Source: an uncultured Paludibacter sp. (GTDB lineage: Bacteria > Bacteroidota > Bacteroidia > Bacteroidales > Paludibacteraceae). From it: a DNA stretch of 64,000 nt. A program made the position numbers and the translations under genes. The stretch is taken from NCBI GenBank assembly GCA_937897985.1, contig CALCBD010000054.1:1-64000 (forward strand). Direction: 5' to 3'. The notes beneath the pieces are model-generated. The model saw only the letters and a list, made by a program, of their open reading frames with translations. It had not been told where the DNA came from and ran no database searches. Positions 17,242 to 26,414 of the stretch are shown one piece after another. Every line of letters starts with the position of its first letter. Position 1 is the stretch's first letter.

Positions 17242-19116
17242 ATGGACTTTAAATACGACATAATTGTTATAGGAGCGGGACATGCAGGAAATGAGGCAGC
17301 ATGCGCAGCAGCAAATCTTGGTTCAAAAACCTTATTGATAACTATGGATATGAATAAGATTGGCCAAATGAGCTGTAATCCTGCAGTTGGAGGAATAGCA
17401 AAAGGTCAGATTGTTCGCGAAATTGATGCTTTAGGCGGACAAATGGGAATCGTTACCGATCGATCTGCAATTCAATTCAGGATGTTAAACCGATCAAAAG
17501 GTCCCGCAATGTGGAGTCCCCGTAGCCAAAGTGACAGAAGGAAATTTATTGAAGAATGGATTAAGGTGATAAGTGAAACGCCAAATCTTTATGTATGGCA
17601 AGACACTGTAACAGGATTAATAGTTGAAAATTTACGTATAAAAGGGGTCAAAACAGCTTTAGGTGTTGAGATGAAATCGAACTGTGTTATATTAACAGCC
17701 GGCACCTTTTTGAGTGGAATGATGCATTTTGGGAAAAATATGCTTAGTGGAGGGCGTATTTCTGAACCTGCATCTTTTGGATTGACTGAACAACTGATTT
17801 CAATGGGGTTTAAAACCGATAGAATGAAAACCGGGACACCATGCAGGATTGATGGGAGAACGATTGATTTTGGAAAAACAACTGAACAACCCGGGGAAAA
17901 TGATTTTCACAAGTTTTCATTTTTGGAAGAGGTTCAACGAGAATTGAAGCAAATGAGCTGTCATATTACAAACACAAATGAAACAACACACGAAGTACTC
18001 AGAAAAGGACTGAAAGACTCTCCCCTTTACAATGGACAAATACAAAGTATTGGTCCCAGATACTGTCCAAGTATAGAAACCAAAATAATTACTTTCGCTG
18101 ACAAAATCTCTCATCAATTGTTCCTTGAACCTGAAGGAGTAGATTCAAATGAATATTACTTAAATGGATTTTCATCTTCTCTCCCACTCCACGTTCAAAT
18201 TGAAGCAATTCATACTATACCCGGATTAGAAAATGCTCAACTCTTTCGACCCGGTTATGCGATTGAGTACGATTTTTTCGACCCAACGCAACTTAAACAC
18301 ACCCTTGAAACAAAAATAATTAAGAATTTGTTTTTTGCAGGTCAAATTAACGGTACAACCGGTTATGAAGAAGCAGCCGGACAGGGACTGATTGCCGGAA
18401 TAAATGCACATTTAAACTGTAACGGCAAAAAAGAATTTACTTTAGGACGTGATGAAGCATACATCGGTGTACTGATTGATGATTTAGTTACAAAAGGTGT
18501 CGACGAACCATATCGTATGTTTACTTCTCGTGCTGAATACCGATTATTATTACGCCAGGACGATGCTGATATCCGCCTGACGAAAAAAGGAATTGCAATC
18601 GGACTTGTAAAAGAAGACCGTGAAAATCAACTTGAATATAAAAAGAAACAACAGAAAGAATTAATAAAATTCATTGAGAATTACTCTGTAAAACCAAAAA
18701 ACATAAACGATTTTTTGGTGACCAACGAATCATCAGAATTAAAACATGGATGTAAATTAGCAGATCTTGTAGTTCGACCTCAGTTAAGCATTGAAAAATT
18801 AATATCAGCCATACCACAATTAAAAGAAAAAACGGAAGAAATTAAATCAAGAAAGGAAGAAATAATTGAATCAGTCGAAATTATTTTAAAATATGAAGGG
18901 TACATACAACGCGAAAAACTAATAGCTGAAAAAATCCAAAGATTAGAACACATCCATCTTCGTGGTAAAATCGATTATAGTACCGTACAGTCTTTATCTA
19001 CCGAAGCAAGGCAAAAGCTATCAAAAATAGATCCGGAAACAATAGGACAAGCCAGCAGAATACCAGGCATATCTCCAAGTGATTTAAATGTATTACTTGT
19101 TTTAGCTGGTAGATAA
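17242..19116 (+). CDS. mnmG: tRNA uridine-34 carboxymethylaminomethyl enzyme, FAD subunit
   Basis: A 624-residue protein. The ATG at 17242 is chosen over one at 17191 because the FAD-binding fold then starts at once (MDFKYDIIVIGAGHAGNEAA) and the length matches the family. MnmG works with MnmE to modify the wobble uridine of several tRNAs. Signatures: SCNPAVGGIAKGQIVREIDALGG and FAGQINGTTGYEEAAGQGLIAG. MnmE is not encoded here. In many bacteria mnmG (gidA) lies near the replication origin, and here two parS sites follow its stop codon. Confidence 0.97.
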   Translation: MDFKYDIIVIGAGHAGNEAACAAANLGSKTLLITMDMNKIGQMSCNPAVGGIAKGQIVREIDALGGQMGIVTDRSAIQFRMLNRSKGPAMWSPRSQSDRRKFIEEWIKVISETPNLYVWQDTVTGLIVENLRIKGVKTALGVEMKSNCVILTAGTFLSGMMHFGKNMLSGGRISEPASFGLTEQLISMGFKTDRMKTGTPCRIDGRTIDFGKTTEQPGENDFHKFSFLEEVQRELKQMSCHITNTNETTHEVLRKGLKDSPLYNGQIQSIGPRYCPSIETKIITFADKISHQLFLEPEGVDSNEYYLNGFSSSLPLHVQIEAIHTIPGLENAQLFRPGYAIEYDFFDPTQLKHTLETKIIKNLFFAGQINGTTGYEEAAGQGLIAGINAHLNCNGKKEFTLGRDEAYIGVLIDDLVTKGVDEPYRMFTSRAEYRLLLRQDDADIRLTKKGIAIGLVKEDRENQLEYKKKQQKELIKFIENYSVKPKNINDFLVTNESSELKHGCKLADLVVRPQLSIEKLISAIPQLKEKTEEIKSRKEEIIESVEIILKYEGYIQREKLIAEKIQRLEHIHLRGKIDYSTVQSLSTEARQKLSKIDPETIGQASRIPGISPSDLNVLLVLAGR

Positions 19117-19136
19117 CTATCAATTCAGATAATTAA

Positions 19137-19152
19137 TGTTCCACGTGAAACA
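19137..19152 (+). promoter_or_regulatory. parS-type ParB-binding site 1
   Basis: TGTTCCACGTGAAACA fits the bacterial parS consensus tGTTNCACGTGAAACa at every defined position. It lies 20 bases after the mnmG stop. Its centre is 34 bases from that of the second site. Confidence 0.85.
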
Positions 19153-19170
19153 CAAAAAAGCACAAAGTCG

Positions 19171-19186
19171 TGTTTCACGTGAAACA
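19171..19186 (+). promoter_or_regulatory. parS-type ParB-binding site 2
   Basis: TGTTTCACGTGAAACA is a perfect 16-bp palindrome and the ideal parS sequence. It lies 29 bases before the uvrC start. ParA and ParB are not encoded in the window. Confidence 0.9.
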
Positions 19187-19215
19187 ATCAAACAACAATA
19201 TTGCCGAAATAAACA

Positions 19216-21048
19216 ATGTCTACAACTGAAAACTTAAAAATACAAGTTAATTCACTGCCGGAACTTCCTGGAGTTTATCAGTATTTTAATCTAAATGATG
19301 AAATAATTTACGTAGGCAAAGCCAAAAATTTAAAAAAAAGAGTTAGTTCTTATTTTTCAAAAGTGCATGATTCAGGAAAAACCAATGTACTTGTAAAAAA
19401 TATTGCTTCATTAAAATACATAGTTGTTGAAACTGAAGAAGACGCTTTACTTTTGGAAAACAATCTGATTAAGCAATATCAGCCCCGTTACAATGTTTTA
19501 TTAAAGGATGGTAAGACTTATCCGAGTATTTGTATCACAAACGAAAATTTTCCAAGAATAATTAAAACCAGAAATATTATTAAAAACGGATCTCAGTATT
19601 TCGGTCCTTACAGTTCTAACTACACAATAAATTCAATACTTGATATTGTACATGAACTATTCCCGATTCGGACATGTAAATTAGCACTAACAAATGAAAA
19701 TATTAATAATAACAAATTTAAGGTTTGTTTACAATATCATATTCATAAATGCAACGGGCCATGTGAGGGAAAAGAAACTGCAGAAGAATATAAAAAATCA
19801 ATTGATCAGATTCGTCAGATTATTCAGGGTGATGCTAACGAAATAAGTAAAATTTTAATGAAGCAAATGAAAAAATATGCTGAAGAATTAAATTATGAGG
19901 AAGCAAATATTTTGAAAATTAAATATGATTTAATCGAGAATTATAAATCAAAATCGATCATAGCAAATAGTGTAGCTGAAAATACAGATGTTTTTGCATA
20001 TGATGAAAATGACAATTCAGCTTTTATTAACATATTAAGAATATATAAAGGCTCTGTAATTCAGGGGTATACAATTGAATATAAGAAAAATATAAATGAA
20101 GATAAAGCTGAAATTCTTTCAATGGCTATTGTAGAGTTAAGGGAAAGACTTCAGAGTAATTCAAAGGAAATTGTTATACCGTTTGAAATCAACTTTAAAA
20201 TTAAAGATATAACTTATATAATTCCACAGCGTGGCGATAGAAAAAAACTTCTCGATCTTGCTTATCAGAATGTGCGTCAATTTAAACTCGATAAATTAAA
20301 ACAATCTGAAAAACTGAATCCGGAACAAAAATCAATTCAGTTGTTGAAAAAAATTCAGGAAGTATTACATTTAAACAAAATTCCTCTTACAATCGAATGT
20401 TTTGACAATTCAAATATATCAGGCTCAGAAGCAGTGGCGGCCTGCGTAGTGTTTAAAAAGGGGAAACCATCAAAATCTGATTATCGAAAATATAATATTA
20501 AAACTGTAACAGGACCGGATGATTATGCATCAATGAAAGAGGTTGTCAGACGTAGATATAACCGTATGATAATTGAACAGAGTGACTTGCCCGATTTGAT
20601 TATTGCAGATGGAGGAATCGGTCAAATGGAAATTATCCGACAGGTTACAGAAGATGAATTGAATTTAAAAATACCGATTGCAGGTCTTGTTAAAGATAAT
20701 AAACACCAAACCCGTGAATTATTGTTCGGATTCCCACCCAAAGAAATAGGATTAAAAATAAATGATCCTCTATTCAAATTATTGGCATCAATTCAAAATG
20801 AAGTGCATAGATTTGCAATTAAGTTTCACAGAGACAAACGTAGTAAATCGCAGGTGGCATCTGAACTTGATATAATAAAAGGAATCGGGGAAAAAAGCAA
20901 AACTCAATTGATAAATCATTTTAAAAGCGTAAAACGTATTAAAAGTGCTGATTTAAATGAACTCTCAGAAATCATTGGAAGTAGCAGAGCTTCAATAGTT
21001 TATAACCATTTTAATGCAAATTTGACGTTGTCAGAATTGAATATTTAA
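19216..21048 (+). CDS. uvrC: Excinuclease ABC subunit C
   Basis: A 610-residue nuclease that makes both incisions around DNA lesions marked by UvrAB. The N-terminal GIY-YIG domain is visible in LPGVYQYFNLNDEIIYVGKAKNL-type motifs (GVY and YVG, residues ~14-35). A UVR motif region (EELNYEEANILKIKYDLI) lies in the middle. The RNase H-like C-terminal nuclease has CFDNSNISGSEAVAA and PDLIIADGGIGQM with acidic residues, and the end has a helix-hairpin-helix (IKGIGEKSKTQLINHF). Its promoter was not identified; the parS pair occupies the short upstream gap. Confidence 0.97.
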   Translation: MSTTENLKIQVNSLPELPGVYQYFNLNDEIIYVGKAKNLKKRVSSYFSKVHDSGKTNVLVKNIASLKYIVVETEEDALLLENNLIKQYQPRYNVLLKDGKTYPSICITNENFPRIIKTRNIIKNGSQYFGPYSSNYTINSILDIVHELFPIRTCKLALTNENINNNKFKVCLQYHIHKCNGPCEGKETAEEYKKSIDQIRQIIQGDANEISKILMKQMKKYAEELNYEEANILKIKYDLIENYKSKSIIANSVAENTDVFAYDENDNSAFINILRIYKGSVIQGYTIEYKKNINEDKAEILSMAIVELRERLQSNSKEIVIPFEINFKIKDITYIIPQRGDRKKLLDLAYQNVRQFKLDKLKQSEKLNPEQKSIQLLKKIQEVLHLNKIPLTIECFDNSNISGSEAVAACVVFKKGKPSKSDYRKYNIKTVTGPDDYASMKEVVRRRYNRMIIEQSDLPDLIIADGGIGQMEIIRQVTEDELNLKIPIAGLVKDNKHQTRELLFGFPPKEIGLKINDPLFKLLASIQNEVHRFAIKFHRDKRSKSQVASELDIIKGIGEKSKTQLINHFKSVKRIKSADLNELSEIIGSSRASIVYNHFNANLTLSELNI

Positions 21049-21181
21049 TTTTCACTGTGGTATCGTGAGTAAATATCATCAAGAAAACTGAACTGAATAT
21101 TTCAATTGAATGGAAAAATTCCGGAATTATATTCACAATAAAATAAAAATTTTAAAATGATCAATTATATAGATAAATTAT

Positions 21182-21595
21182 ATGGATATTAAAATCGAAA
21201 ACATAAATTCTATAACCCAATCTGCTGGTAAATTTATTCAACAAATGGCCGGGGAAAAAATATTTGCTTTTAAAGGAGAAATGGGTGTTGGTAAAACAAC
21301 ATTTATTAAAGCCGTTTGCAAAGAACTTGGTGTAAGAGAAAATGTCAATTCGCCAACTTTTTCGATTGTGAACGAATATACCGGAGCTAATGACTTAATT
21401 ATTTATCACTTTGATTGCTACAGAATAAAAAACCTGAATGAAGCCATCGAAATCGGGATTGAGGAATATCTTTATAGCGGTAACCTCTGTTTTATTGAGT
21501 GGCCGGATAAAATTACCTCTCTCCTACCCGATTCGTATATTACTGTTGAAATTACTGAATTGAAATCAGGAATCAGAAATATTCAGATTTATTGA
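21182..21595 (+). CDS. tsaE: tRNA threonylcarbamoyladenosine ATPase TsaE
   Basis: A 137-residue P-loop ATPase of the TsaBDE complex that makes t6A37 on ANN-decoding tRNAs. The Walker A motif is GEMGVGKTTFIK (residues ~32-43), followed by the family signature VNSPTFSIVNEY and by FIEWPDKI near the C-terminus. The length is typical. It lies 133 bases after uvrC. TsaB, TsaC and TsaD are elsewhere in the genome. Confidence 0.93.
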   Translation: MDIKIENINSITQSAGKFIQQMAGEKIFAFKGEMGVGKTTFIKAVCKELGVRENVNSPTFSIVNEYTGANDLIIYHFDCYRIKNLNEAIEIGIEEYLYSGNLCFIEWPDKITSLLPDSYITVEITELKSGIRNIQIY

Positions 21596-21702
21596 AAATT
21601 ATAAAAACATTTCTGAAAAAAAATTTAATTCAGTTATGAATGAAATTGATTTTTCAGATTGGATTTTTTATTGTCATACAAACAAGATATAAGAGTAAAT
21701 TT

Positions 21703-21900
21703 ATGAAACTAAAAAGGAAAAAAGCAATTATTGCGCAGGTAAAGGCATCGCGAAAACAAAGTCGTGAAGAAGAAATTAAAACACATGGTAAATCCATTAA
21801 TTACAACAAAATAATTGAATCGAAAAAAATTTATTCACGAAAAAAAAATAAGGCAGTCACTGAAAATGATCTGCCTTATTCTTTTAAAAATCAGAATTAA
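21703..21900 (+). CDS. Small lysine-rich hypothetical protein
   Basis: A 65-residue, highly basic protein (MKLKRKKAIIAQVKASRKQ at the start). A longer version from 21640 is possible but its extra N-terminus looks unlike coding sequence. Its central part (KTHGKSINYNKIIESKKIYSRKK) resembles small basic proteins I associate with other Bacteroidales, but I can assign no function. Its last ~17 codons overlap the hairpin that terminates the convergent M13 peptidase gene, which is unusual for a true coding end. It may be real but with a mutated or read-through C-terminus. Confidence 0.5.
   Translation: MKLKRKKAIIAQVKASRKQSREEEIKTHGKSINYNKIIESKKIYSRKKNKAVTENDLPYSFKNQN
21841..21886 (-). terminator. 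Terminator of the M13 peptidase gene, inside the small ORF
   Basis: Arms AATAAGGCAG (21847-21856) and CTGCCTTATT (21871-21880) with a 14-nt loop. On the minus strand it is followed by an unbroken run of T and lies 30 bases past the peptidase stop. On the plus strand CTTTT follows, so it may act both ways. Confidence 0.7.
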
Positions 21901-21909
21901 AATTTCTTT

Positions 21910-23958
21910 TTACCAAATGCTTACTCTGTTTTCCGGTTTTACATACATTTTGTTTTGTTGATTTACATTGAATGCTTCATACCAGGCCGAAATATGTGGC
22001 AAAGCACCGTTTACACGCCACTCTCCGAGTGAATGAGGGTCCGATTTGGTACGAACTAAAATTTCTTCAGGTCTTATGTTTTGAGCCCATACATTAGCAT
22101 AAGAAAGGAAAAAACGTTGTTCTGGCGAATACCCATCTGCTTTTTGTAATGGTTTTGCTTTGGTGGCGTTTTTAAACGCATTGAAAGAAACCTGCAAACC
22201 GCCGTGATCTGCTATATTTTCACCTAAAGTAAATTTACCGTTAGCGTGTACACCTGGTGCAACCTGAATTGAGTCGAAGAAATCAGCTAAACCTTTGGTT
22301 CGTGCATCAAATTGTTTTTTGTCTTCTGCAGTCCACCAGTTTTTAAGATTTCCATCTTTATCATATTGTGCTCCCTGATCGTCAAAACCATGAGTCATTT
22401 CATGACCGATTACGACACCAATAGCTCCGTAATTAAATGCGTCATCGGCATTCATATCAAAAAATGGGGGCTGTAAAATACCGGCAGGAAAACAAATTTC
22501 ATTTGTTGATGGATTGTAATATGCATTTACAGTTTGTGGTGTCATTAACCATTCATCTCTGTCAACCGGCTTTCCGGCTTTTGCAAAATTGTAAGCATGG
22601 TCAAAACGATTGGAACGAACGATATTTGCGTAGTAGGAATCTTTTTTAATTTCCAATCCGGAATAATCTCTCCATTTATCAGGATATCCGATTTTTACAT
22701 AAAATGCATCCAATTTTTCTTTAGCTTTAGCTTTTGTTGAATCTCCCATCCATGGTAAAGCTTTAATTCTTTCGCCTAAAGAAAGCTGTAAATTAGACAC
22801 TAATTTTAACATACGTTCTTTAGCCGCAGGTGGAAAATATTTTTTTACATACATTTGACCTAAAGCTTCGCCTAACGCTCCATCTACCATATCAACAGAA
22901 CGTTTCCAGCGTGGTCGCTGATCTTTCTTTCCCGAAAGAGTTTTGCCGTAAAAATCAAAATGCTGCGCGTAAATATTATCGCTTAAATAAGGAGCTGCAT
23001 TATCGATTAGCTTCCATTGAAGGTAAGCAATTTGTGAAGCTACAGGTTCGGTGTTGATAATATTTCCAACTTCGGTAAGCGATTCTTTTTGTGATACACT
23101 TATATTTTTTATATTCTTAAGACCCAGGGAAGTAAGAAAATTCTCCCATTCAATAGATGGTACTAATTTCTGAAGATCACTGACAAGCATTTTGTTATAA
23201 TTTGCATGTGGATCACGCAATTTTACATTATCGTATGCTGCAGTTGCCAAACGTGTTTCAATTTTAAGAACCGCTTCCATATTGGCATTTGCAGTGATGT
23301 CATCATTCCCGATCAATTTAAACATATTGACAATATGCTGTTTATACTTTTCTCTGATTTCTTTAGTTTTGGCATCATTATCAAGGTAATATTCCCGTTG
23401 TCCCAAGCTGATACCAGCCTGATATGTTTGAACAAGATTTTCTTTACTGCTCATTGGATCTGCTTCAACCGCAATAGCAAAATAGGTATCAAGACCGGAA
23501 AGATATAATTCGGGAAGAATTTTAACAATGTCATTTTTGTCCTTTAATTCAGAAATACGTTTTAAATCGGCTTTTATTGGCTCAAAACCTGAATTATTCA
23601 ACACAACACTATCCATAGAAATATTGTATAAATCAGCTATTTTTTGTTCAATAGAACCTTGTGAGCCTCCTTTTTGTGCAATTTCTAAAACCAAATCTTT
23701 GAGTTGTATTAAATTATTTTCGCGAAGCATGTCGAAACTACCAAAACGCGAATATTCACCTGTAAGCGGATGATTTGTCATCCAGCCACCACATGCGTAT
23801 TTATAAAAATCATTTCCCGGTACAACTGTTGTATCGAGATTTTTCAGGTCGATGCCTGTTGTTTCTTTTGCAGTACTGCAAGCATTTGTCATAATTAGTA
23901 AGATAATTCCCAACCCTGTCAGAGCATAGGAAAATGTTGATTTAAATTTTTTGTTCAT
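21910..23958 (-). CDS. M13-family metalloendopeptidase lipoprotein (neprilysin/PepO type)
   Basis: A 682-residue lipoprotein with signal peptide ending TNACS (Cys27). The zinc site is HEMTH near residue 516, followed by ENIADHGG, which supplies the third ligand and the ExxxD motif of M13 enzymes. NAYYNPSTNEICFPAGILQPPFF is the substrate-binding stretch of neprilysins and the C-terminus ends in W, as the family often does. It probably degrades oligopeptides in the periplasm or at the cell surface. It is transcribed convergently to tsaE and ends at the terminator at 21841. Confidence 0.95.
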   Translation of the reverse strand: MNKKFKSTFSYALTGLGIILLIMTNACSTAKETTGIDLKNLDTTVVPGNDFYKYACGGWMTNHPLTGEYSRFGSFDMLRENNLIQLKDLVLEIAQKGGSQGSIEQKIADLYNISMDSVVLNNSGFEPIKADLKRISELKDKNDIVKILPELYLSGLDTYFAIAVEADPMSSKENLVQTYQAGISLGQREYYLDNDAKTKEIREKYKQHIVNMFKLIGNDDITANANMEAVLKIETRLATAAYDNVKLRDPHANYNKMLVSDLQKLVPSIEWENFLTSLGLKNIKNISVSQKESLTEVGNIINTEPVASQIAYLQWKLIDNAAPYLSDNIYAQHFDFYGKTLSGKKDQRPRWKRSVDMVDGALGEALGQMYVKKYFPPAAKERMLKLVSNLQLSLGERIKALPWMGDSTKAKAKEKLDAFYVKIGYPDKWRDYSGLEIKKDSYYANIVRSNRFDHAYNFAKAGKPVDRDEWLMTPQTVNAYYNPSTNEICFPAGILQPPFFDMNADDAFNYGAIGVVIGHEMTHGFDDQGAQYDKDGNLKNWWTAEDKKQFDARTKGLADFFDSIQVAPGVHANGKFTLGENIADHGGLQVSFNAFKNATKAKPLQKADGYSPEQRFFLSYANVWAQNIRPEEILVRTKSDPHSLGEWRVNGALPHISAWYEAFNVNQQNKMYVKPENRVSIW

Positions 23959-24000
23959 AACTATAAATTTTATAAAGTTGATATATATTTTTAATAAATA

Positions 24001-25044
24001 CTACGATGGATGATAGGTAATATTATCAATAATCGAAAAGAGTTCATTAAGTGTTTCGGACCTTAGCATTTCGATTCTTGTATCTTTGAAGTTTGGAATT
24101 CCTTTAAAAACCGGTGTTGCTGCCAAATGTCTTCTGCTGTGAATAATTCCTTTTAATCTTTTGTCGAATAATTTTTCGGGAATTTCTTCCATTGAATTTT
24201 TGGAGGAATTATTCTGATCCAGATCAAGCCAGAAAACCGAGGCAATGATGTGTTCTTTCAGTATTTCCTTCTGAGCTTCGAAATTCAGGAGTTGTTGATG
24301 TTCGCCTGTAATGAAATAATTTTTGATTTCAGAAAATATCCACGGGCGTCCAATTGAGGCACGACCTATCATTACCGCATCGACACCATAACGGTTGAAA
24401 CACTCAAGAGCTCTTTCAGGAGTTGTAACGTCACCATTGCCAATCACAGGAATATGGATACGGGGATTATTCTTTACTTCACCTATCAGTGTCCAGTCGG
24501 CGTCACCTTTGTACATTTGCGAACGTGTACGACCATGAATAGTGATGGCACTAATACCGCAATCCTGTAATTTCTCGGATAAATTAACAATTACTTTATT
24601 ATCTTCGTCCCATCCTAAACGTGTTTTTACCGTCACCGGAATTTTAACAGCGTTAACCACATTTTTGGTAATTTTCAACATTCTGTCAATATCTTTCAGT
24701 AGCCCTGCTCCTGCCCCTTTTCCTGCAACTTTTTTTACAGGACATCCAAAATTTATATCTATTATATCGGGGTTGGCTTCTTCGGCAAGTCTGGCAGCTT
24801 CGGCCATTGAATCGGGGTCATGGCCGTAAATCTGAATGGCTATTGGTCGTTCCTGAGGATAAATTGTCAGTTTTTGCTGTGTGCGGTTTACGCTACGTAT
24901 CAGGGCTTCTGATGATACAAATTCGGTGTACAACATATCTGCACCAAATCGTTTACAAATCAGACGAAATGCCGGGTCAGTAACATCCTCCATTGGTGCA
25001 AGAAAGAGTGGTTTATCAGGAAATTCAATGTTCGAAATTTTCAT
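24001..25044 (-). CDS. dusB: tRNA-dihydrouridine synthase, DusB type
   Basis: A 347-residue flavoenzyme that reduces specific uridines of tRNA. The start at 25044 is chosen because the promoter lies at 25065-25095, leaving no room for the start 15 bases upstream. Signatures: LAPMEDVTDPAFR, NFGCPVKKVAGKGAGAGLL with the catalytic cysteine, and VIGNGDVTTPERA. About 50 C-terminal residues beyond the TIM barrel form the helical domain. It lies 42 bases upstream of the M13 gene in the same direction and the two may share transcripts. Confidence 0.93.
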   Translation of the reverse strand: MKISNIEFPDKPLFLAPMEDVTDPAFRLICKRFGADMLYTEFVSSEALIRSVNRTQQKLTIYPQERPIAIQIYGHDPDSMAEAARLAEEANPDIIDINFGCPVKKVAGKGAGAGLLKDIDRMLKITKNVVNAVKIPVTVKTRLGWDEDNKVIVNLSEKLQDCGISAITIHGRTRSQMYKGDADWTLIGEVKNNPRIHIPVIGNGDVTTPERALECFNRYGVDAVMIGRASIGRPWIFSEIKNYFITGEHQQLLNFEAQKEILKEHIIASVFWLDLDQNNSSKNSMEEIPEKLFDKRLKGIIHSRRHLAATPVFKGIPNFKDTRIEMLRSETLNELFSIIDNITYHPS

Positions 25045-25064
25045 ATTTATACAAAACAAGCGTG

Positions 25065-25095
25065 CAAAGTTAGAAATTTATTCAGATTGCACAAT
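25065..25095 (-). promoter_or_regulatory. Promoter of dusB
   Basis: On the minus strand TAACTTTG (25065-25072) is preceded by ATTG (25092-25095) with exactly 19 bases between. It fixes the dusB start at 25044. Confidence 0.6.
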
Positions 25096-25260
25096 TATAA
25101 GAATATAATAAACTCATTTTCAATAATAATTGTTCATTAAAATTATAAAAACCAGGAATGTAATTTGCCTGAAAATAAATAGCAGATAAAAAAAATCTTT
25201 AAGTTTAACAAATCAGTAATTGGAAAAAAAACCGTATGTAGTTATAAATCTGTCAATTTC

Positions 25261-25298
25261 ATAATAAAAATCCCTGTCAAAACAAAATTTGACAGGGA
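25261..25298 (-). terminator. Terminator of the DUF5692-like gene
   Basis: Arms TCCCTGTCAAA and TTTGACAGGGA (25271-25281 and 25288-25298), 6-nt loop, followed on the minus strand by TTTTTATTAT. It lies about 24 bases past the stop. Confidence 0.85.
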
Positions 25299-25321
25299 TA
25301 AAAAATTTTGAAAGCGGCATT

Positions 25322-26254
25322 TTATTTTCGGGAAGCTATTTCAATGTATTTCGGTTCATCGATATAGATTTCATGCCTGAAAGGATTACGTTTAAATTTA
25401 AATATCTTGTAAAGATGAAAGAACAAAACACCAATGTTAAACAATAATGCAAGCCCGCTGATTATAAGATTGGCAGTAGGATTGTGGGACGCTTTTACAG
25501 AAAAAATGGTATCATCCACAAACATCGGAAAACTCATGGTAAACATCATCCAGATAGCAAGTGTCTGAGCCCTGTGTTGTAACCATGCACCTTTACCCAT
25601 AAAAAATGCGGGAATTGTGCATGAAACCAACAAAGCTGCACCCGCATAAAATGAATGGTCGGATACGCAATTGTAAACATAGGCAAAGTTCCATAAATCG
25701 TATGCGATAATCCACCACCAAAGCTGATCCGGCCAAAGCATATCTTTCTTTTTGTCCTTACTTATAAAAATTCCCATCCAGCCCGAAATAGTAATAATGT
25801 TGATTATGCCCGCAATACCATTCATGATATTCCAGCTGCCTCCGGTCATTGTTACTTTATTGACAATGGTACCGTAAAATTCACCGCTATATAGCTGAAA
25901 TACCTGAAAATCACGTATTACCGCTTCCATAATGTTGATTGATAAAATAAGAGGCGGAAAAAGTAAAAAATAACTGTTTTTGATCCCGTGCTTACTGAAG
26001 CGTAAATACATGAAACCAAGCACACCTGCTGTAGCTGAATAAACTTTTACCCAGTGAAACCATGTTCCGGTACTTGAATTAGCTCCTGCTGTTTGAGGCC
26101 ATACAAAAATGGTCAGAAATACAGGTAAAATAATATAAACAAAATACGAAAACCATTTACTTGAACGTGTTAATTCGTTGATTAACATCAGTCCTGCAAC
26201 AACTCCGCACCACATAAGTGCAGAATACCACGGAATTGAATCAAATAAAAACAT
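25322..26254 (-). CDS. Polytopic membrane protein, DUF5692-like
   Basis: A 310-residue protein with about eight or nine membrane helices separated by short loops, beginning MFLFDSIPWYSALMWCGVVAG. Many tryptophans sit at helix ends (WWWIIAYDLWNF). I recall the family as DUF5692, of unknown function, but this needs a search. It is divergent from a TetR regulator, with a palindrome between them that overlaps its likely -33 region, so it is the most probable target of that regulator. It could be a transporter or sensor. Confidence 0.6.
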   Translation of the reverse strand: MFLFDSIPWYSALMWCGVVAGLMLINELTRSSKWFSYFVYIILPVFLTIFVWPQTAGANSSTGTWFHWVKVYSATAGVLGFMYLRFSKHGIKNSYFLLFPPLILSINIMEAVIRDFQVFQLYSGEFYGTIVNKVTMTGGSWNIMNGIAGIINIITISGWMGIFISKDKKKDMLWPDQLWWWIIAYDLWNFAYVYNCVSDHSFYAGAALLVSCTIPAFFMGKGAWLQHRAQTLAIWMMFTMSFPMFVDDTIFSVKASHNPTANLIISGLALLFNIGVLFFHLYKIFKFKRNPFRHEIYIDEPKYIEIASRK

Positions 26255-26303
26255 ACTACAAAATTAATTAGAGTTATTATATTGAAAATTAAAAATCAAG
26301 GTG

Positions 26304-26311
26304 CAAATATA
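26304..26311 (-). promoter_or_regulatory. -7 box of the DUF5692-like gene
   Basis: TATATTTG on the minus strand, 50 bases before the start codon. Its -33 region would fall at about 26331-26335, within the palindrome at 26331-26346. Confidence 0.5.
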
Positions 26312-26330
26312 GAAGAATAATTTTAATATT

Positions 26331-26346
26331 TAGTACATTTGTACTA
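26331..26346. promoter_or_regulatory. Candidate TetR operator
   Basis: TAGTACATTTGTACTA has 7-bp arms TAGTACA/TGTACTA around TT. It lies between the two divergent promoters, the usual site for a TetR-family repressor dimer. Confidence 0.55.
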
Positions 26347-26402
26347 TTTATTTGAAATATTTTGAACGGATTAAAAAAGATGGTGATTAAAGCACAAATA
26401 AT

Positions 26403-26410
26403 TATCTTTG
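26403..26410 (+). promoter_or_regulatory. -7 box directly before the TetR gene
   Basis: TATCTTTG ends only four bases before the ATG at 26415. If used, transcription would start at or within a few bases of the start codon, giving a leaderless or nearly leaderless mRNA. Confidence 0.5.
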
Positions 26411-26414
26411 CAAC

